Assembly: GCF_001591365.1 (NCBI RefSeq)
Contig: NZ_BCUT01000002.1
Span: forward strand, 1,054,001-1,118,000
Length of the DNA: 64,000 bases
Source of the DNA: Variovorax paradoxus NBRC 15149
GTDB lineage: Bacteria > Pseudomonadota > Gammaproteobacteria > Burkholderiales > Burkholderiaceae_C
Reading direction: 5' to 3'
The notes under the pieces are model-generated. The model searched no databases, had not been told where the DNA came from, and was given only the letters and a program-made list of their open reading frames with translations. Position numbers and translations under genes: made by a program. This document shows positions 8,315-16,527 of this stretch, piece by piece (positions within the stretch are counted from its first letter, which is position 1; every line of letters begins with the position of its first letter).

Positions 8315-8734
8315 TCAGGATGCGTCTTTCTTCGCCATCCTGGTCCAGCGCAGGTCGGTGTGCCGGCCGGCGTATTCGCGGTCGATCTCGTCGATCAGGA
8401 CATCGGCGTTCTTCGGGTCGACCGCCGCCAGGATCGCATCGATCTTGGCTTCCATGCGGTCGTCGCCTTCCTTGGACTGCGGCGAGCCGACATAGAGCAG
8501 GAAGGCCAGGCCGCCGATCTGCCACAGCAGCTGCAGGAACTCCGACTGCCAGTTCTCCAGCGTGTCCCTCGACATCTGGATCAGGTAGCCCGACACCTCC
8601 GGCGGCACGCCGAAGTGCTTCTGCTCGTCCACATAGGCGAACCAGCCGAAGACCCAGTGGCCCACCAGCGACACCAGGAAGAAGCCGAGCGTGACCCAGC
8701 CATAGCCATACAGTTTCCAGATGGATTTCTTCAT
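8315..8734 (-). CDS. DUF6766-type small membrane protein
   Basis: A 139-residue protein with a membrane helix near 10-30 and another near 75-95. It has the conserved WQSEFLQLLWQ segment and a charged C-terminal tail. It resembles the DUF6766 family of unknown function. The start ATG at 8734 overlaps the stop of the upstream iron-permease-like gene (ATGA), so the two are translationally coupled and probably act together at the membrane. I cannot name a reaction. Confidence 0.75.
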   Translation of the reverse strand: MKKSIWKLYGYGWVTLGFFLVSLVGHWVFGWFAYVDEQKHFGVPPEVSGYLIQMSRDTLENWQSEFLQLLWQIGGLAFLLYVGSPQSKEGDDRMEAKIDAILAAVDPKNADVLIDEIDREYAGRHTDLRWTRMAKKDAS

Positions 8735-9177
8735 GCTTTGCTTTCTGTTGGTTGAGCGCCTTCCTGGGGGGCGCCCCCGTGGCCGCGCCGTGCGCGCTCG
8801 CTGCGGGTGCGGTCGAGCGCGGCATGGCTTCTCTTGGCGGCCGCTTCGCATTTCTCGTGCAGCTCGGCCAGCTCCTTGTCAGTGAGCTTCTCGATGCCCA
8901 TGAACTCGTCGCCGGCGTTCGATGACCGGATCAGCTCGTCGAGCTTGGTCTGAAGTGCCGCCCCGTCGCGGTTCTGCGTGTTCTGGATCAGGAACACCAT
9001 CAGGAAGGTGACGATGGTGGTGCCGGTGTTGATGGTCAGCTGCCAGTTCTCGGAAAAATGGAAGAAGGGCCCCGCCGCCGCCCAGGCAACGACCAGCGCG
9101 ACACAGATCAGGAATGCAATCGGACTGCCGGCCGCGCGCGCCGTGGCATTGGCGAAGGATGCGAAGAACTTGTCCAT
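8731..9177 (-). CDS. Low-affinity iron permease family protein
   Basis: A 148-residue protein with two hydrophobic helices (about 18-40 and 50-70). The family signature WQLTINTGTTIVTFLMVFLI leads into QNTQNRD. The C-terminal third is charged and probably cytoplasmic. Members are named after a yeast Fet4-like region, but transport has rarely been shown in bacteria, so the substrate is open. The ATG at 9177 gives the normal MDKFFxxFA start; longer in-frame starts upstream lack support. It is the first gene of a two-gene unit with the DUF6766 gene. Confidence 0.75.
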   Translation of the reverse strand: MDKFFASFANATARAAGSPIAFLICVALVVAWAAAGPFFHFSENWQLTINTGTTIVTFLMVFLIQNTQNRDGAALQTKLDELIRSSNAGDEFMGIEKLTDKELAELHEKCEAAAKRSHAALDRTRSERARRGHGGAPQEGAQPTESKA

Positions 9178-9373
9178 GTCGCGCAGCCTGATGCGTTGCC
9201 AACTGCAGAGCGTCATCCAGCGCCGATAAAGAGAGTTTGAATTTTTCCCTTGCGCTTGTGAGACGGCAGCCGGCGAGTAGGAAAGTACCGACCCGCACTG
9301 GCGGCACTTGCTTGCGCGGGACCGGTTGCGGCTGCCGCTCAGATGGCGGGGTTCAGGCAATGGAGGTGATCCC

Positions 9374-9862
9374 ATGCATGCAAGAGTCCGTTTCCTTGGC
9401 CACTCGGTGCACCAGATGCTGGTGGTGTTTCCGCTCGGGCTGCTCGCCACTGCGGTGGTGTTCGACATCATCTACCTGGCGGGACACAGCCAGGTCATGG
9501 CCGCCGTTTCATACTGGCTGATCGCGGCCGGCCTGGTGGGCGGCGTGCTCGCCGCGCCTTTCGGAACCCTCGACTGGCTGGCCATTCCTTCGGGCACCAG
9601 GGCCAAGCGCATCGGCGCCATGCACGGCGGGGGCAACGTGCTCGTCCTGCTGCTGTTCGTTGCGAGCTTTCTGCTGCGCGACCGCGACTATGCGCCGCAA
9701 CTGGGCCAGATGGCCTGGTCCTTCGCAGGCGCGGCCCTTGCCATGGTCACGGCCTGGCTCGGCGGAGAGCTGGTGGACCGGCTGGGCATCGGTGTCGACG
9801 AAGACGCCGGCATGAACGCTTCGAGCTCGCTGCACAAGCGGCACGTGATCGCGGGCAAGTAG
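9374..9862 (+). CDS. DUF2231 family membrane protein
   Basis: A 162-residue protein with four hydrophobic segments. It has the DUF2231 pattern: HSVHQMLVVFPLGL near the N-terminus, FDIIYL, then GTLDWLAIPSGTRAKRIGAMH. The paired histidines at the membrane edge suggest metal or heme contact, but no function is established. The ATG at 9374 has GGAGGTGAT upstream and was chosen over earlier in-frame starts. It is convergent with recQ and appears to be a single-gene unit. Confidence 0.8.
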   Translation: MHARVRFLGHSVHQMLVVFPLGLLATAVVFDIIYLAGHSQVMAAVSYWLIAAGLVGGVLAAPFGTLDWLAIPSGTRAKRIGAMHGGGNVLVLLLFVASFLLRDRDYAPQLGQMAWSFAGAALAMVTAWLGGELVDRLGIGVDEDAGMNASSSLHKRHVIAGK

Positions 9863-9884
9863 GCTTTCGCGCTGCGCGCCGGCC

Positions 9885-11657
9885 TCAGGCCCGGCGAAGC
9901 GCGGGCACCGGGCGCACGAACTCGGGCCGGAAGCAGCGCTGGCTGCCGTCGGGAAATTCGATCGTCACGGAGACCGCATCGGCGGCCGTGACGCATCCGA
10001 CCCCATAGCGCGGCACGCGCACCGACGCTCCCCGGGCAAAAGCGGCGGCGTGCTGCGGCGGGTCTGCTTCTTCCTTTGCTGCCGCGTCTCGCGCAGCCGC
10101 GCGGCGCTCGCGCTCGTGGCGGGCCAGCCGCACGCAGTTGTCGCAGGCGCCGCAGCGCTGCGCGAGCGCATCGCTTCCAAGGCCCGACAGAAGCACCTGC
10201 CAGCGGCACAGGCCGGTCGTCGCATAGAAGGTCATGCGTTCCAGCGCCTCGCGGTCCTGCTCGCGCTTCTCGCGGTGTTCGTCCAGAAGCGCATCGAGTT
10301 CGGCGTCTTCGAGGGGCGGCTTCCCGCGCCAGTGCAGCCGTCCCTCGCGGTCGCGCGCCACCCGGTCTTGCTGCCGCAGCAGGCTCAGCAGCACGCGAAG
10401 CTTGCCGCGCGGCAGGCGCGCGCGCTGCTGGAGCTGCGCCTCGCTCCAGCCCGGTGCCGCGGCTGCGTTCGGCATCGGCAGCAGCTGCTGCTGCAGCGCA
10501 CGCAGTTCGGCCAACTCGGGCAGCCAGCCGGCCAGGAAGAACTGCTGCACGGCGCGGTCGCGCCGCAGGTACAGAAGAATGCAGTCGGCGCGCTCCCCGT
10601 CGCGGCCGGCGCGGCCCGACTCCTGGTAGTAGGCATCGAGGCTGGAGGGCATCTGGTAGTGCAGCACGAAGCGGATGTCCGGTTTGTCGACCCCCATGCC
10701 GAAGGCATTGGTGGCCACCATCACGCGCAGCTTGCCCGCCATGAACGCGTCCTGTGCGGCGCGCCGTTCGCCGGCGCGCCGCCGGCCGTGGTACAGGCCC
10801 GCGGACTCGCCGGCGGCCGCCAGTTCGGCGAAGAACGCCTCGGCCGCCTTCACCGTGGCGGTGTAGACGATGCCGCTGCCCTTGAGGCCCGCCACCAGCG
10901 CGAGCGCGCGCCGCAGCTTGTCTTCCTCGCGCATCGCCGGCTCGACCGCGTAGTGCAGGTTGGGCCGGTACGCGCCGGTGTCGACGAGGCCGGCGCGCGG
11001 AATGCCGAGCTTCTCCATGATCTCCCCGGCCACTTCGCCGTTTGCCGTGGCCGTGAGCGCCAGCACCACCGGATGGTTCAGCGCGCGCACCGCCGCGCCC
11101 AGCTCGAGGTAGGCGGGCCGGAAGTCGTGCCCCCACTGCGAGATGCAATGCGCCTCGTCGACCACGAGCAAGGAGGTCGGGTGCCGCTGGAGCAGCGCGA
11201 GGAAATCGGCGTCGGCCAGGCGCTCCGGCGTGCTGAAGATCACGCGCGCCGAACCGTCGGCAATGGCGGCCTGTGCGTCGTCGATCTCCTGTGCGGTGCA
11301 CTGGCTGTTGAGCTGCACGGCGCTCACGCCCGTCGCGTTCAGCTTCTCGCACTGGTCCTTCATGAGCGCGATCAGCGGCGAGACCACCACCGTCTGCCCC
11401 GGCGCGAGCACCGCGGGCACCTGGTAGCACAGCGATTTTCCGGCGCCCGTGGGCATGACGGCGAGCGTCGATTCGCCGCCGACCACGCGATCGATCACGC
11501 GGCGCTGCCCGGGCCGCAGCCGCCGATGGCCGAACACCTCGTGCAGCACGCGGTCAACGGGTGCTTCAGAGGCGGCGCGGGTGCGTTGCTTGCGGACGGC
11601 GGCCCGCGTCGTCGGCTTCGCTTTCTTCGGCGGTGGCTTCTGGTGGTGCTCTGGCAT
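9885..11657 (-). CDS. recQ: ATP-dependent DNA helicase RecQ
   Basis: A 590-residue superfamily-2 helicase that unwinds DNA 3' to 5' in recombination repair. A Lys/Pro-rich N-terminal tail (1-30) precedes the helicase core. Motifs seen are Walker A MPTGAGKSLCYQ, motif II VVDEAHCISQWGHDFRP, FSTPERL, and motif VI QESGRAGRDG. A zinc-binding region follows, with LCRWQ and CGACDNC. The last 45 residues (VPRYGVGCVTAADAV) form a short beta-rich domain; I see no HRDC domain. The ATG at 11657 is the start that gives the basic tail. Upstream of it lies a broken TonB receptor gene on the same strand, so recQ may now be read with that remnant. Confidence 0.92.
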   Translation of the reverse strand: MPEHHQKPPPKKAKPTTRAAVRKQRTRAASEAPVDRVLHEVFGHRRLRPGQRRVIDRVVGGESTLAVMPTGAGKSLCYQVPAVLAPGQTVVVSPLIALMKDQCEKLNATGVSAVQLNSQCTAQEIDDAQAAIADGSARVIFSTPERLADADFLALLQRHPTSLLVVDEAHCISQWGHDFRPAYLELGAAVRALNHPVVLALTATANGEVAGEIMEKLGIPRAGLVDTGAYRPNLHYAVEPAMREEDKLRRALALVAGLKGSGIVYTATVKAAEAFFAELAAAGESAGLYHGRRRAGERRAAQDAFMAGKLRVMVATNAFGMGVDKPDIRFVLHYQMPSSLDAYYQESGRAGRDGERADCILLYLRRDRAVQQFFLAGWLPELAELRALQQQLLPMPNAAAAPGWSEAQLQQRARLPRGKLRVLLSLLRQQDRVARDREGRLHWRGKPPLEDAELDALLDEHREKREQDREALERMTFYATTGLCRWQVLLSGLGSDALAQRCGACDNCVRLARHERERRAAARDAAAKEEADPPQHAAAFARGASVRVPRYGVGCVTAADAVSVTIEFPDGSQRCFRPEFVRPVPALRRA

Positions 11658-11731
11658 GCGTGAGCGCCAATCTGCCCGCCGGGCGAACGCCGCCCTGTGG
11701 GCGCACATCCATGCGCCGCGTCGGCCGGGTC

Positions 11732-12106
11732 TTAGAAGTCGATGCTGGCCGAGAGGCTCAGCGTGCGCGGCGAACCGACGAACAGGTAGCCCGCGGCCGA
11801 CGTGCCCCAGTAGTCCTTGTCGAACAGGTTCTCCACGTTCATGCGGAAGGTGACGGGCTTGCCGCCGAGCCGCGTCGCATAGCGCGCGCCGGCATTGAAA
11901 CGATTCCAGCCGGGGATGTGCAGGGTGTTGGCAGGATCGACGGCGGTCTTGCCCGTGTGGATCATGCGGCCCGTGAGCGTCAGGCCCGGAAGGAACAGCA
12001 TGTCCCATTCCGCGCCCAGGTTCAACTGCCAGTCCGGCACGCCGATCGCCTTCCTGCCTTCCAGCGCACTCGTGGTCGCCTTGGTGATGATCGCGGCCGA
12101 TCGCAA
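11732..12106 (-). pseudogene. TonB-dependent siderophore receptor, C-terminal remnant
   Basis: About 125 codons encode the last beta-strands of an outer-membrane TonB-dependent receptor, with NVENLFDKDYWG and a final LSLSASIDF whose C-terminal Phe is the usual assembly signal. The plug and most of the barrel are absent. Upstream, the reading frame passes directly into the 5' end of an IS3-type element, so the gene was cut by insertion and deletion. The remnant cannot make a working transporter. Its substrate was probably a ferric siderophore, judging from the closest receptor type; this is an inference. Confidence 0.8.
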
Positions 12107-12236
12107 TGGGTTTTCCCACGGTGCTCCTGCACTAGCGTCACCGCGCGCTCACGCACCTCGGGTGAGAACTTCTTCGACTTCTTCATGGCTCAATCCTCTC
12201 CCGAGAGCTTTGAGCCCCACAATCCGGGGCGATTCA
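12107..12236 (-). mobile_element. IS3-family insertion sequence, truncated 5' end
   Basis: Read on the minus strand, the element begins at about 12236 with TGAATCGCCCCGG, the kind of terminal repeat seen in IS3-family elements. A ribosome site GGAGAGGAT follows, then an ATG at 12186 and an OrfA-like start, MKKSKKFSPEVRERAVTLVQ, continuing EHRGKTH. Homology stops after about 26 codons, where the TonB-receptor remnant begins. OrfB and the other end are missing, so it cannot move. The left boundary is placed within a few bases. Confidence 0.7.
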
Positions 12237-12442
12237 AAGAGAGTCAAGGATGGCTTGAGAGGACACGCCTGGGTGCGTGTTGGTATTCAGGCGAGGTCCG
12301 CATCTGGTATGGAGAGCGCCAGAAATCGGGTCCTGCCACAGCGGATTGCTTCAGCACTGATCGTACTAACGACGCCATGAGCCCTGGGGCATCTCGAAAG
12401 GCCACGCTCACTTTGGACGCAGGTCCGAACCTCGAACAAGCA

Positions 12443-12533
12443 ATTTTCACCAATAGGGTGTTTCAGCGCTTGCTGAAATTAGCTTTGCCGATGAAATTTC
12501 TTGACATTTTCACCAAAAAGGCTACTTTCAGCG
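12443..12533 (+). promoter_or_regulatory. Promoter/operator region of the AbiEi-like gene: imperfect direct repeats and a palindrome
   Basis: Two copies of ATTTTCACCAA (12443-12453, 12506-12516) are each followed by TTTCAGCG (12461-12468, 12526-12533). The first TTTCAGC is half of a perfect inverted repeat TTTCAGCgcttGCTGAAA (12461-12478). A TTGACA at 12501-12506 with TACTTT at 12523-12528 (16-bp spacing) fits a sigma-70 promoter overlapping the second repeat. This looks like the autoregulatory operator of a toxin-antitoxin unit. Transcription would begin close to the ATG at 12535, giving a very short leader. The stretch from 12237 to 12442 shows nothing I recognise. Confidence 0.5.
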
Positions 12534-12534
12534 A

Positions 12535-13617
12535 ATGTTGAAAGCGATCGAGTCGATGAAAGAGGTAGCTTGCCAAGCTGCGGACGCCCTCCGAACGCTG
12601 CTCGAACAGGTGTCAGCGATCCAACTGCTGGACATTGAGCACGGGACCCGGGATCCCCACTTCGGGATCAATATCGTGGCGCACATCGACGTGTCGGGCG
12701 CGCGGCGTGTCCTGGTTTGCGAAGTGAAGTCGAGTGGGCAGCCGCGCCATGTTCGAATGGCATTGCTTCAGTTGCGCCATTACATCGCTCATCAGGCACC
12801 AGACGCCACGCCGGTTTTTATCGCACCGTATCTGACCCCGGAAGCCCAAGCACTCTGTCGCGAGCAGGAAGTCGGGTTTCTCGATTTCGAGGGCAATGCC
12901 CGCTTAGTCTTTGACGGCATCTTCATCGAGCGCCAAGTTGCCAGCAAGCCAGTTGCCGAGCGGCGGGAGCTCAAATCGCTGTTCAAGCCGAAGTCAGCAC
13001 AGGTGCTGCGCGCAATGCTTCGTGATCCCAACCGAGCGTGGCGCGTCACGGAGCTCGCTCAGGTCGCCGATGTCAGCTTGGGCCATGTGAGCAATGTGCG
13101 CACCGGCCTGCTCGATCGTGAGTGGGCGCAAATATCCGACGAAGGCATGCACTTGTCTGAGCCCGACGCGCTTTTGGACGAGTGGCGCGACGCCTACGAA
13201 CCACCGGCTGGCCCGCGAATGAACTTCTACACGACCTTGCACGGTGGTCCGTTGGAGGCGGCTGCGCGGCGGGTTTTGCATGCGGATCGCGAAGCCGGTC
13301 GGGCGATATTGGCGTCTTTCTCTGCAGCGCAGTGGCTCGCCCCATATGGCCGCACGGGAATGCAGTATTTCTACGCGGACGATGCGGGCCTTGAACATTT
13401 GCTCGCGGGCCTGAAGCTGTCGTCGACTTCGAAAGGCGAGAACGTGACTGTGACTGTGCTCAAGGACCTCGGTGTCTTCCGCGATACAGTGGAGCCAGCA
13501 CCTGGCGTCATCTGCACCAGCCCGGTCCAGACGTACCTCGATCTCGCTGCGGCCGGGGAGCGAGGGCGGGAAGCAGCCGAGCATCTACGAAAAGAATGGC
13601 TGACATGGCCGAAATGA
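12535..13617 (+). CDS. AbiEi-like antitoxin/regulator with an N-terminal nuclease-like domain
   Basis: A 360-residue protein. Residues 35-110 look like a restriction-endonuclease fold: acidic residues at D40 and D52, then VCEVKSSG with Glu63 and Lys65 in the (D/E)xK position. A winged helix follows (about 145-200, with WRVTELAQVADVSLGHVSNV). The C-terminal half resembles the domain of AbiEi-type antitoxins. It overlaps the downstream nucleotidyltransferase gene by 22 bases, the usual order antitoxin then toxin. It probably binds the repeats in its own promoter. Whether the nuclease-like part cuts DNA is unknown. The start may be the ATG at 12535 or the in-frame ATG at 12556. Confidence 0.7.
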   Translation: MLKAIESMKEVACQAADALRTLLEQVSAIQLLDIEHGTRDPHFGINIVAHIDVSGARRVLVCEVKSSGQPRHVRMALLQLRHYIAHQAPDATPVFIAPYLTPEAQALCREQEVGFLDFEGNARLVFDGIFIERQVASKPVAERRELKSLFKPKSAQVLRAMLRDPNRAWRVTELAQVADVSLGHVSNVRTGLLDREWAQISDEGMHLSEPDALLDEWRDAYEPPAGPRMNFYTTLHGGPLEAAARRVLHADREAGRAILASFSAAQWLAPYGRTGMQYFYADDAGLEHLLAGLKLSSTSKGENVTVTVLKDLGVFRDTVEPAPGVICTSPVQTYLDLAAAGERGREAAEHLRKEWLTWPK

Positions 13618-14483
13618 CGCAGGGCGAGCCACAGTCCGCCGCCGACTACGACGACCGCACGACAGCGGCCGTCAAAACGGTGCTTGTCGAGATTGGTCAG
13701 ATCCTTGGGAGCTTCAAGGGCAAGTTCGCCATCGTCGGCGGCGCTGTACCGTGGTTGCTGCTCGATAACCAAGACATGCCGCACGTCGGCACGCTGGATG
13801 TGGATCTCGGCCTGGACGCAGGCGCACTAGGCGACGGCGAATATGCCATGCTCATTGAGGCGTTACAGGGCCACGGCTATGAGCAGCGCCGCGAACTCCG
13901 ACGCTTTCAGCTCGTTCGCGAAGTTCCTACCCAGGACGGCGGTACTCCGATTGACGTCATTGTCGACTTCCTGATGCCCCGTAACGCCGAGATCGTCAAG
14001 AACGTGCCGCCTCTGATCAGCGACTTTGCAGTGCAAAGAGCGGACGGTGCCGATCTGGCCCTTCACTTCTATCGGTTGGTGGCGATCACCGGTTCGATGC
14101 CGGCTGGCGGGACGAACCGCGTCGAGATCGCCGTCTGCTCGATCCCAGCGCTTCTGGCAATGAAGGGTCATGCAATCGAAGGACGCTACAAACAGAAGGA
14201 CGCCTACGACATCTATTACTGCGTCCGCAACTACCCGGGAGGCCCAGAGGCGCTCGCCGAGGAGTGCCGCCCGTTGCTCGGTCATGCCAGCGGCGCGGAG
14301 GGGTACGGCTTCATTGCGGGTAAGTTCGACACCGTCGAGGGCTTTGGGCCGACATGTGTACGTCGCTTCGTCGAAGAAACGGATGTCCTCGGAGATCGCA
14401 GTCCGGAGCAGTGGCAGCAGGATGCTTTCGGTCAGGTCGACGCCTGGCTGCGCGCACTCGGGTTGAGGGAGGCGGCCCCATGA
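13596..14483 (+). CDS. AbiEii-like nucleotidyltransferase (putative toxin)
   Basis: A 295-residue protein with the polymerase-beta-like nucleotidyltransferase signature. FAIVGGAVPWLLL (near 44-56) supplies the glycine-rich loop and VGTLDVDLGLD (near 64-74) the DxD metal pair. PIDVIVDF near 125 gives a further acidic strand. These motifs fit AbiEii-like toxins that add nucleotides to RNA; the target here is unknown. It overlaps the upstream antitoxin-like gene and ends in an ATGA that begins a decayed AAA ATPase gene. The group sits in a patch with IS and receptor debris, so it was likely acquired. Confidence 0.75.
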   Translation: MADMAEMTQGEPQSAADYDDRTTAAVKTVLVEIGQILGSFKGKFAIVGGAVPWLLLDNQDMPHVGTLDVDLGLDAGALGDGEYAMLIEALQGHGYEQRRELRRFQLVREVPTQDGGTPIDVIVDFLMPRNAEIVKNVPPLISDFAVQRADGADLALHFYRLVAITGSMPAGGTNRVEIAVCSIPALLAMKGHAIEGRYKQKDAYDIYYCVRNYPGGPEALAEECRPLLGHASGAEGYGFIAGKFDTVEGFGPTCVRRFVEETDVLGDRSPEQWQQDAFGQVDAWLRALGLREAAP

Positions 14484-14800
14484 CTCACCAACGTTCAGCA
14501 TCTTCGATGCACTGTCTGCCTGGGGCGAGACGCTACCAGGTTGGCAACATTTCGTTCTGAGCGGGCTCGTGGCGGCGGAGGTGGAATTGCCCGATGAAGC
14601 CCTCGATGAGGTTCTTTCCGAGTACCGGATCGATCAGCACCTGGCCGACCCAGATGCAATGCACGTGGACCAAGGCATGACATTGCCGCGGTTTGGGGCA
14701 GGCGTGCCGACATTCGCTATGGCTAGTAAGTTGGCCGTGATGTCGTCGGTATCCGAAGTCGATGCACTCGCCGCCAGCGGGCGGGGCTACAGCGAGCAGC
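14480..14800 (+). pseudogene. AAA-family ATPase, frameshifted N-terminal remnant
   Basis: The ATG at 14480 overlaps the stop of the nucleotidyltransferase gene, but its own frame stops at 14560. The frame beginning at 14482 holds a good family-like start: FDALSAWGETLPGWQHFVL, then VELPDEALDEVLSEY. This resembles the leader of large SMC/RloC-like AAA ATPases, in which a Walker A motif comes some 100 residues later. Here similarity fades near 14800 and no Walker A is present. A lost base near the start and a large 3' deletion explain this. It would have been the third gene of the defence-type unit. Confidence 0.55.
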
Positions 14801-15249
14801 TGATCGAGCGCAACCCGCGCCAGACGCGCTCGTCCTCCCTGACCTGGCCGATTCGCCAGGCACCGTCTGGCGAATCTCCGGCACTGCCGCCGGGACATGC
14901 TGCGCTGGCGTCTGATGGGCCGTCGCTCGCCGGCGCCGATTCTGCCGGCGCTCCCGGACCGCGACCGTTGGAAGACCTTGCGCGATGTGCACGCTGCCTG
15001 GTCCGCCTACGTTCTCCGGCAAGATCATGGCCGCGAACTAACGCACCTGCTGGAACGCCGAGCAGCTGCAGAGCGAACTGGAGAAGACGCGGCGCATGCT
15101 GGAGACGCGCGGCGCCCTCGGCGGCAAGGACCAGGCGGGGGACACGGCCGGGCCATAGAAAAAGTCCTGCGGAATTCTTTTCGGCGCCGAATCCTTTTGG
15201 CCCTGGAGTGGCCTCCATGCAAGGGTCAACAATCACCGGAGCCCGCACC
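14801..15249. other. Unassigned stretch downstream of the ATPase remnant
   Basis: No convincing gene is found. Several frames are open by GC bias alone. One short frame gives QLQSELEKTRRMLETRG and ends at 15159, preceded by a stop, which may be the tail of a lost coiled-coil gene. No repeats or RNA genes stand out. Confidence 0.4.
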
Positions 15250-15465
15250 ATGTTTCATCTCAAGCGCAACCTCCCGTCATGGGAGCGCGCAGTTCGGCTG
15301 TGTCTCGGCGTCATCGCCGCCCTCGGCGCTTTCTACTTCCTGCCCGCCGGGACGCTTCGCATGCTGGGGTTCGGCACCGCGGGAATGCTCGCGGCCACGG
15401 CCATCGTCGGGTTCTGTCCCGCCTGCGCAATGCTCGGCCGGAAGGCCGCGGACCCGGCCCGATGA
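15250..15465 (+). CDS. DUF2892 (YgaP-type) inner-membrane protein
   Basis: A 71-residue protein with two hydrophobic helices. It has the DUF2892 pattern, with WERAVRLCLGVIAALGAF and a GFCPACAML end whose CPAC pair is typical of the family. Members are often near rhodanese or sulfur genes, but none is seen here. The stop overlaps the start of an ECF sigma factor (ATGA), so the membrane protein may act with the sigma factor, possibly as an unusual partner. No anti-sigma domain is visible in it. Confidence 0.8.
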   Translation: MFHLKRNLPSWERAVRLCLGVIAALGAFYFLPAGTLRMLGFGTAGMLAATAIVGFCPACAMLGRKAADPAR

Positions 15466-16034
15466 TCGGCGCGTCCGCCGCGCTGATCGAAGCCGCCTGC
15501 GCCGGGGACGAGCGGGCGCTGTCGCAATTGCTGCGCGCCTGCCAACCCGACCTCCGGCGATTCGCGCGCCGCACCTGCTCGAACAGCGAGGACGCCGAGG
15601 ATGCGGTGCAGGTGGCGCTGTGGCAGCTGCACCGCAAGATCGGCACGCTCGGCACCGTGGCGGCCTTTGCCAGCTGGCTGTTCCGCATCGTCGAGCGCGA
15701 GTGCTACCGGATCTTCAAGCGCGGTGCCGCCAAGGCGCCCCTTCCAGCGCCGTTGGCAGAGGAACTGGCCGCGCCACCGATTCCCACGGACCTGCGCCTC
15801 GACCTTGCGAAAGCGATTGCCGCGCTGCCGGAGGCCTATCGCGTCGCGCTGATCCTGCGCGATGTGGAGGAACTGACCGCCCCCGAAGTCGCGGCAAGCC
15901 TGGGCCTGAGCGTGCAGGCCGTGAAGAGCCGGCTGCATCGCGCCCGCGCGATGGTGCGCGAGAACCTGATGAACGGCGGTTACTGGGAGCGGGATGGCGA
16001 ATCGAGGCCGGGTCCGCGGGCGGACATCGGGTAG
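15462..16034 (+). CDS. ECF-type RNA polymerase sigma factor
   Basis: A 190-residue sigma-70 family protein. Region 2 (about 8-75) contains NSEDAEDAVQVALWQLH and SWLFRIVERECY. Region 4 (about 110-165) contains ALPEAYRVALILRDVEELTAPEVAASLGLS followed by VQAVKSRLHRARAMVRE. It is translationally coupled to the small DUF2892 membrane protein. No separate anti-sigma gene lies next to it, so control may come from the membrane protein or from a distant gene. Its target promoters are unknown; whether it reads the bufferin promoter 10 kb away cannot be decided. Confidence 0.88.
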   Translation: MIGASAALIEAACAGDERALSQLLRACQPDLRRFARRTCSNSEDAEDAVQVALWQLHRKIGTLGTVAAFASWLFRIVERECYRIFKRGAAKAPLPAPLAEELAAPPIPTDLRLDLAKAIAALPEAYRVALILRDVEELTAPEVAASLGLSVQAVKSRLHRARAMVRENLMNGGYWERDGESRPGPRADIG

Positions 16035-16044
16035 CCCTCTTTTT

Positions 16045-16395
16045 TCACTCGTCCAACGCCGGGTCCTTGCGCGTGCGCGTCAGCAGGCTGCGCACCGAAG
16101 ATTCGAGCTCGCGCAGCTGGAGCGCAATGCCGTGCAGCTGCTCGGCAAGAGTCGTGAATCCGGCGGGGTCCTCCGTCCTGGCGGCGGCCGGGCTCGCCGG
16201 CCGGTGCGAAGCCTCCGGGCTCACGGCGTGCATCAAGGCGGCGACGCTGGCGGCGGCACCGCCGGCTGCACGGCGAAGCGTGTCGATGGCCTGGTCGACC
16301 TGCACGTCGCGCCTTGCCATGGCATCTGCCACGCTGCCGCGCCAATCTTCCAGCGCGCGAGGCTCCTTGCCGAACAGGTTGTCGATCTCCTTCAT
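16045..16395 (-). CDS. Hypothetical protein, predicted helical
   Basis: A possible 116-residue soluble protein, rich in Ala and Arg, with charged helical ends (MKEIDNLFGKEPRALEDW and LQLRELESSVRSLLTRTRKD). It resembles no family I know. The ATG at 16395 is preferred to the upstream in-frame start at 16434 because it gives a cleaner acidic-basic N-terminus. It fills the gap between the convergent sigma factor and the divergent DUF454 gene. High GC makes chance frames common here, so it may not be real. Confidence 0.45.
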   Translation of the reverse strand: MKEIDNLFGKEPRALEDWRGSVADAMARRDVQVDQAIDTLRRAAGGAAASVAALMHAVSPEASHRPASPAAARTEDPAGFTTLAEQLHGIALQLRELESSVRSLLTRTRKDPALDE

Positions 16396-16527
16396 ACCCC
16401 GATTTTGTCGGAGAACGGGGTTCAGATCACGCATGGCCGTCGGCGGCTCTCGAGCAGCCTTGGCTTAGGATGCGCCGATGCCTCTTTCGCAACTTCCGGC
16501 GGATCGCCCCGAAGGGTGCCTTTCTTC

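Noticed and set aside
14897..16468. A 523-residue plus-strand reading frame
   Set aside because: It runs through DUF2892 and the ECF sigma gene in another frame, is Arg/Pro/Ala-rich and matches no family.
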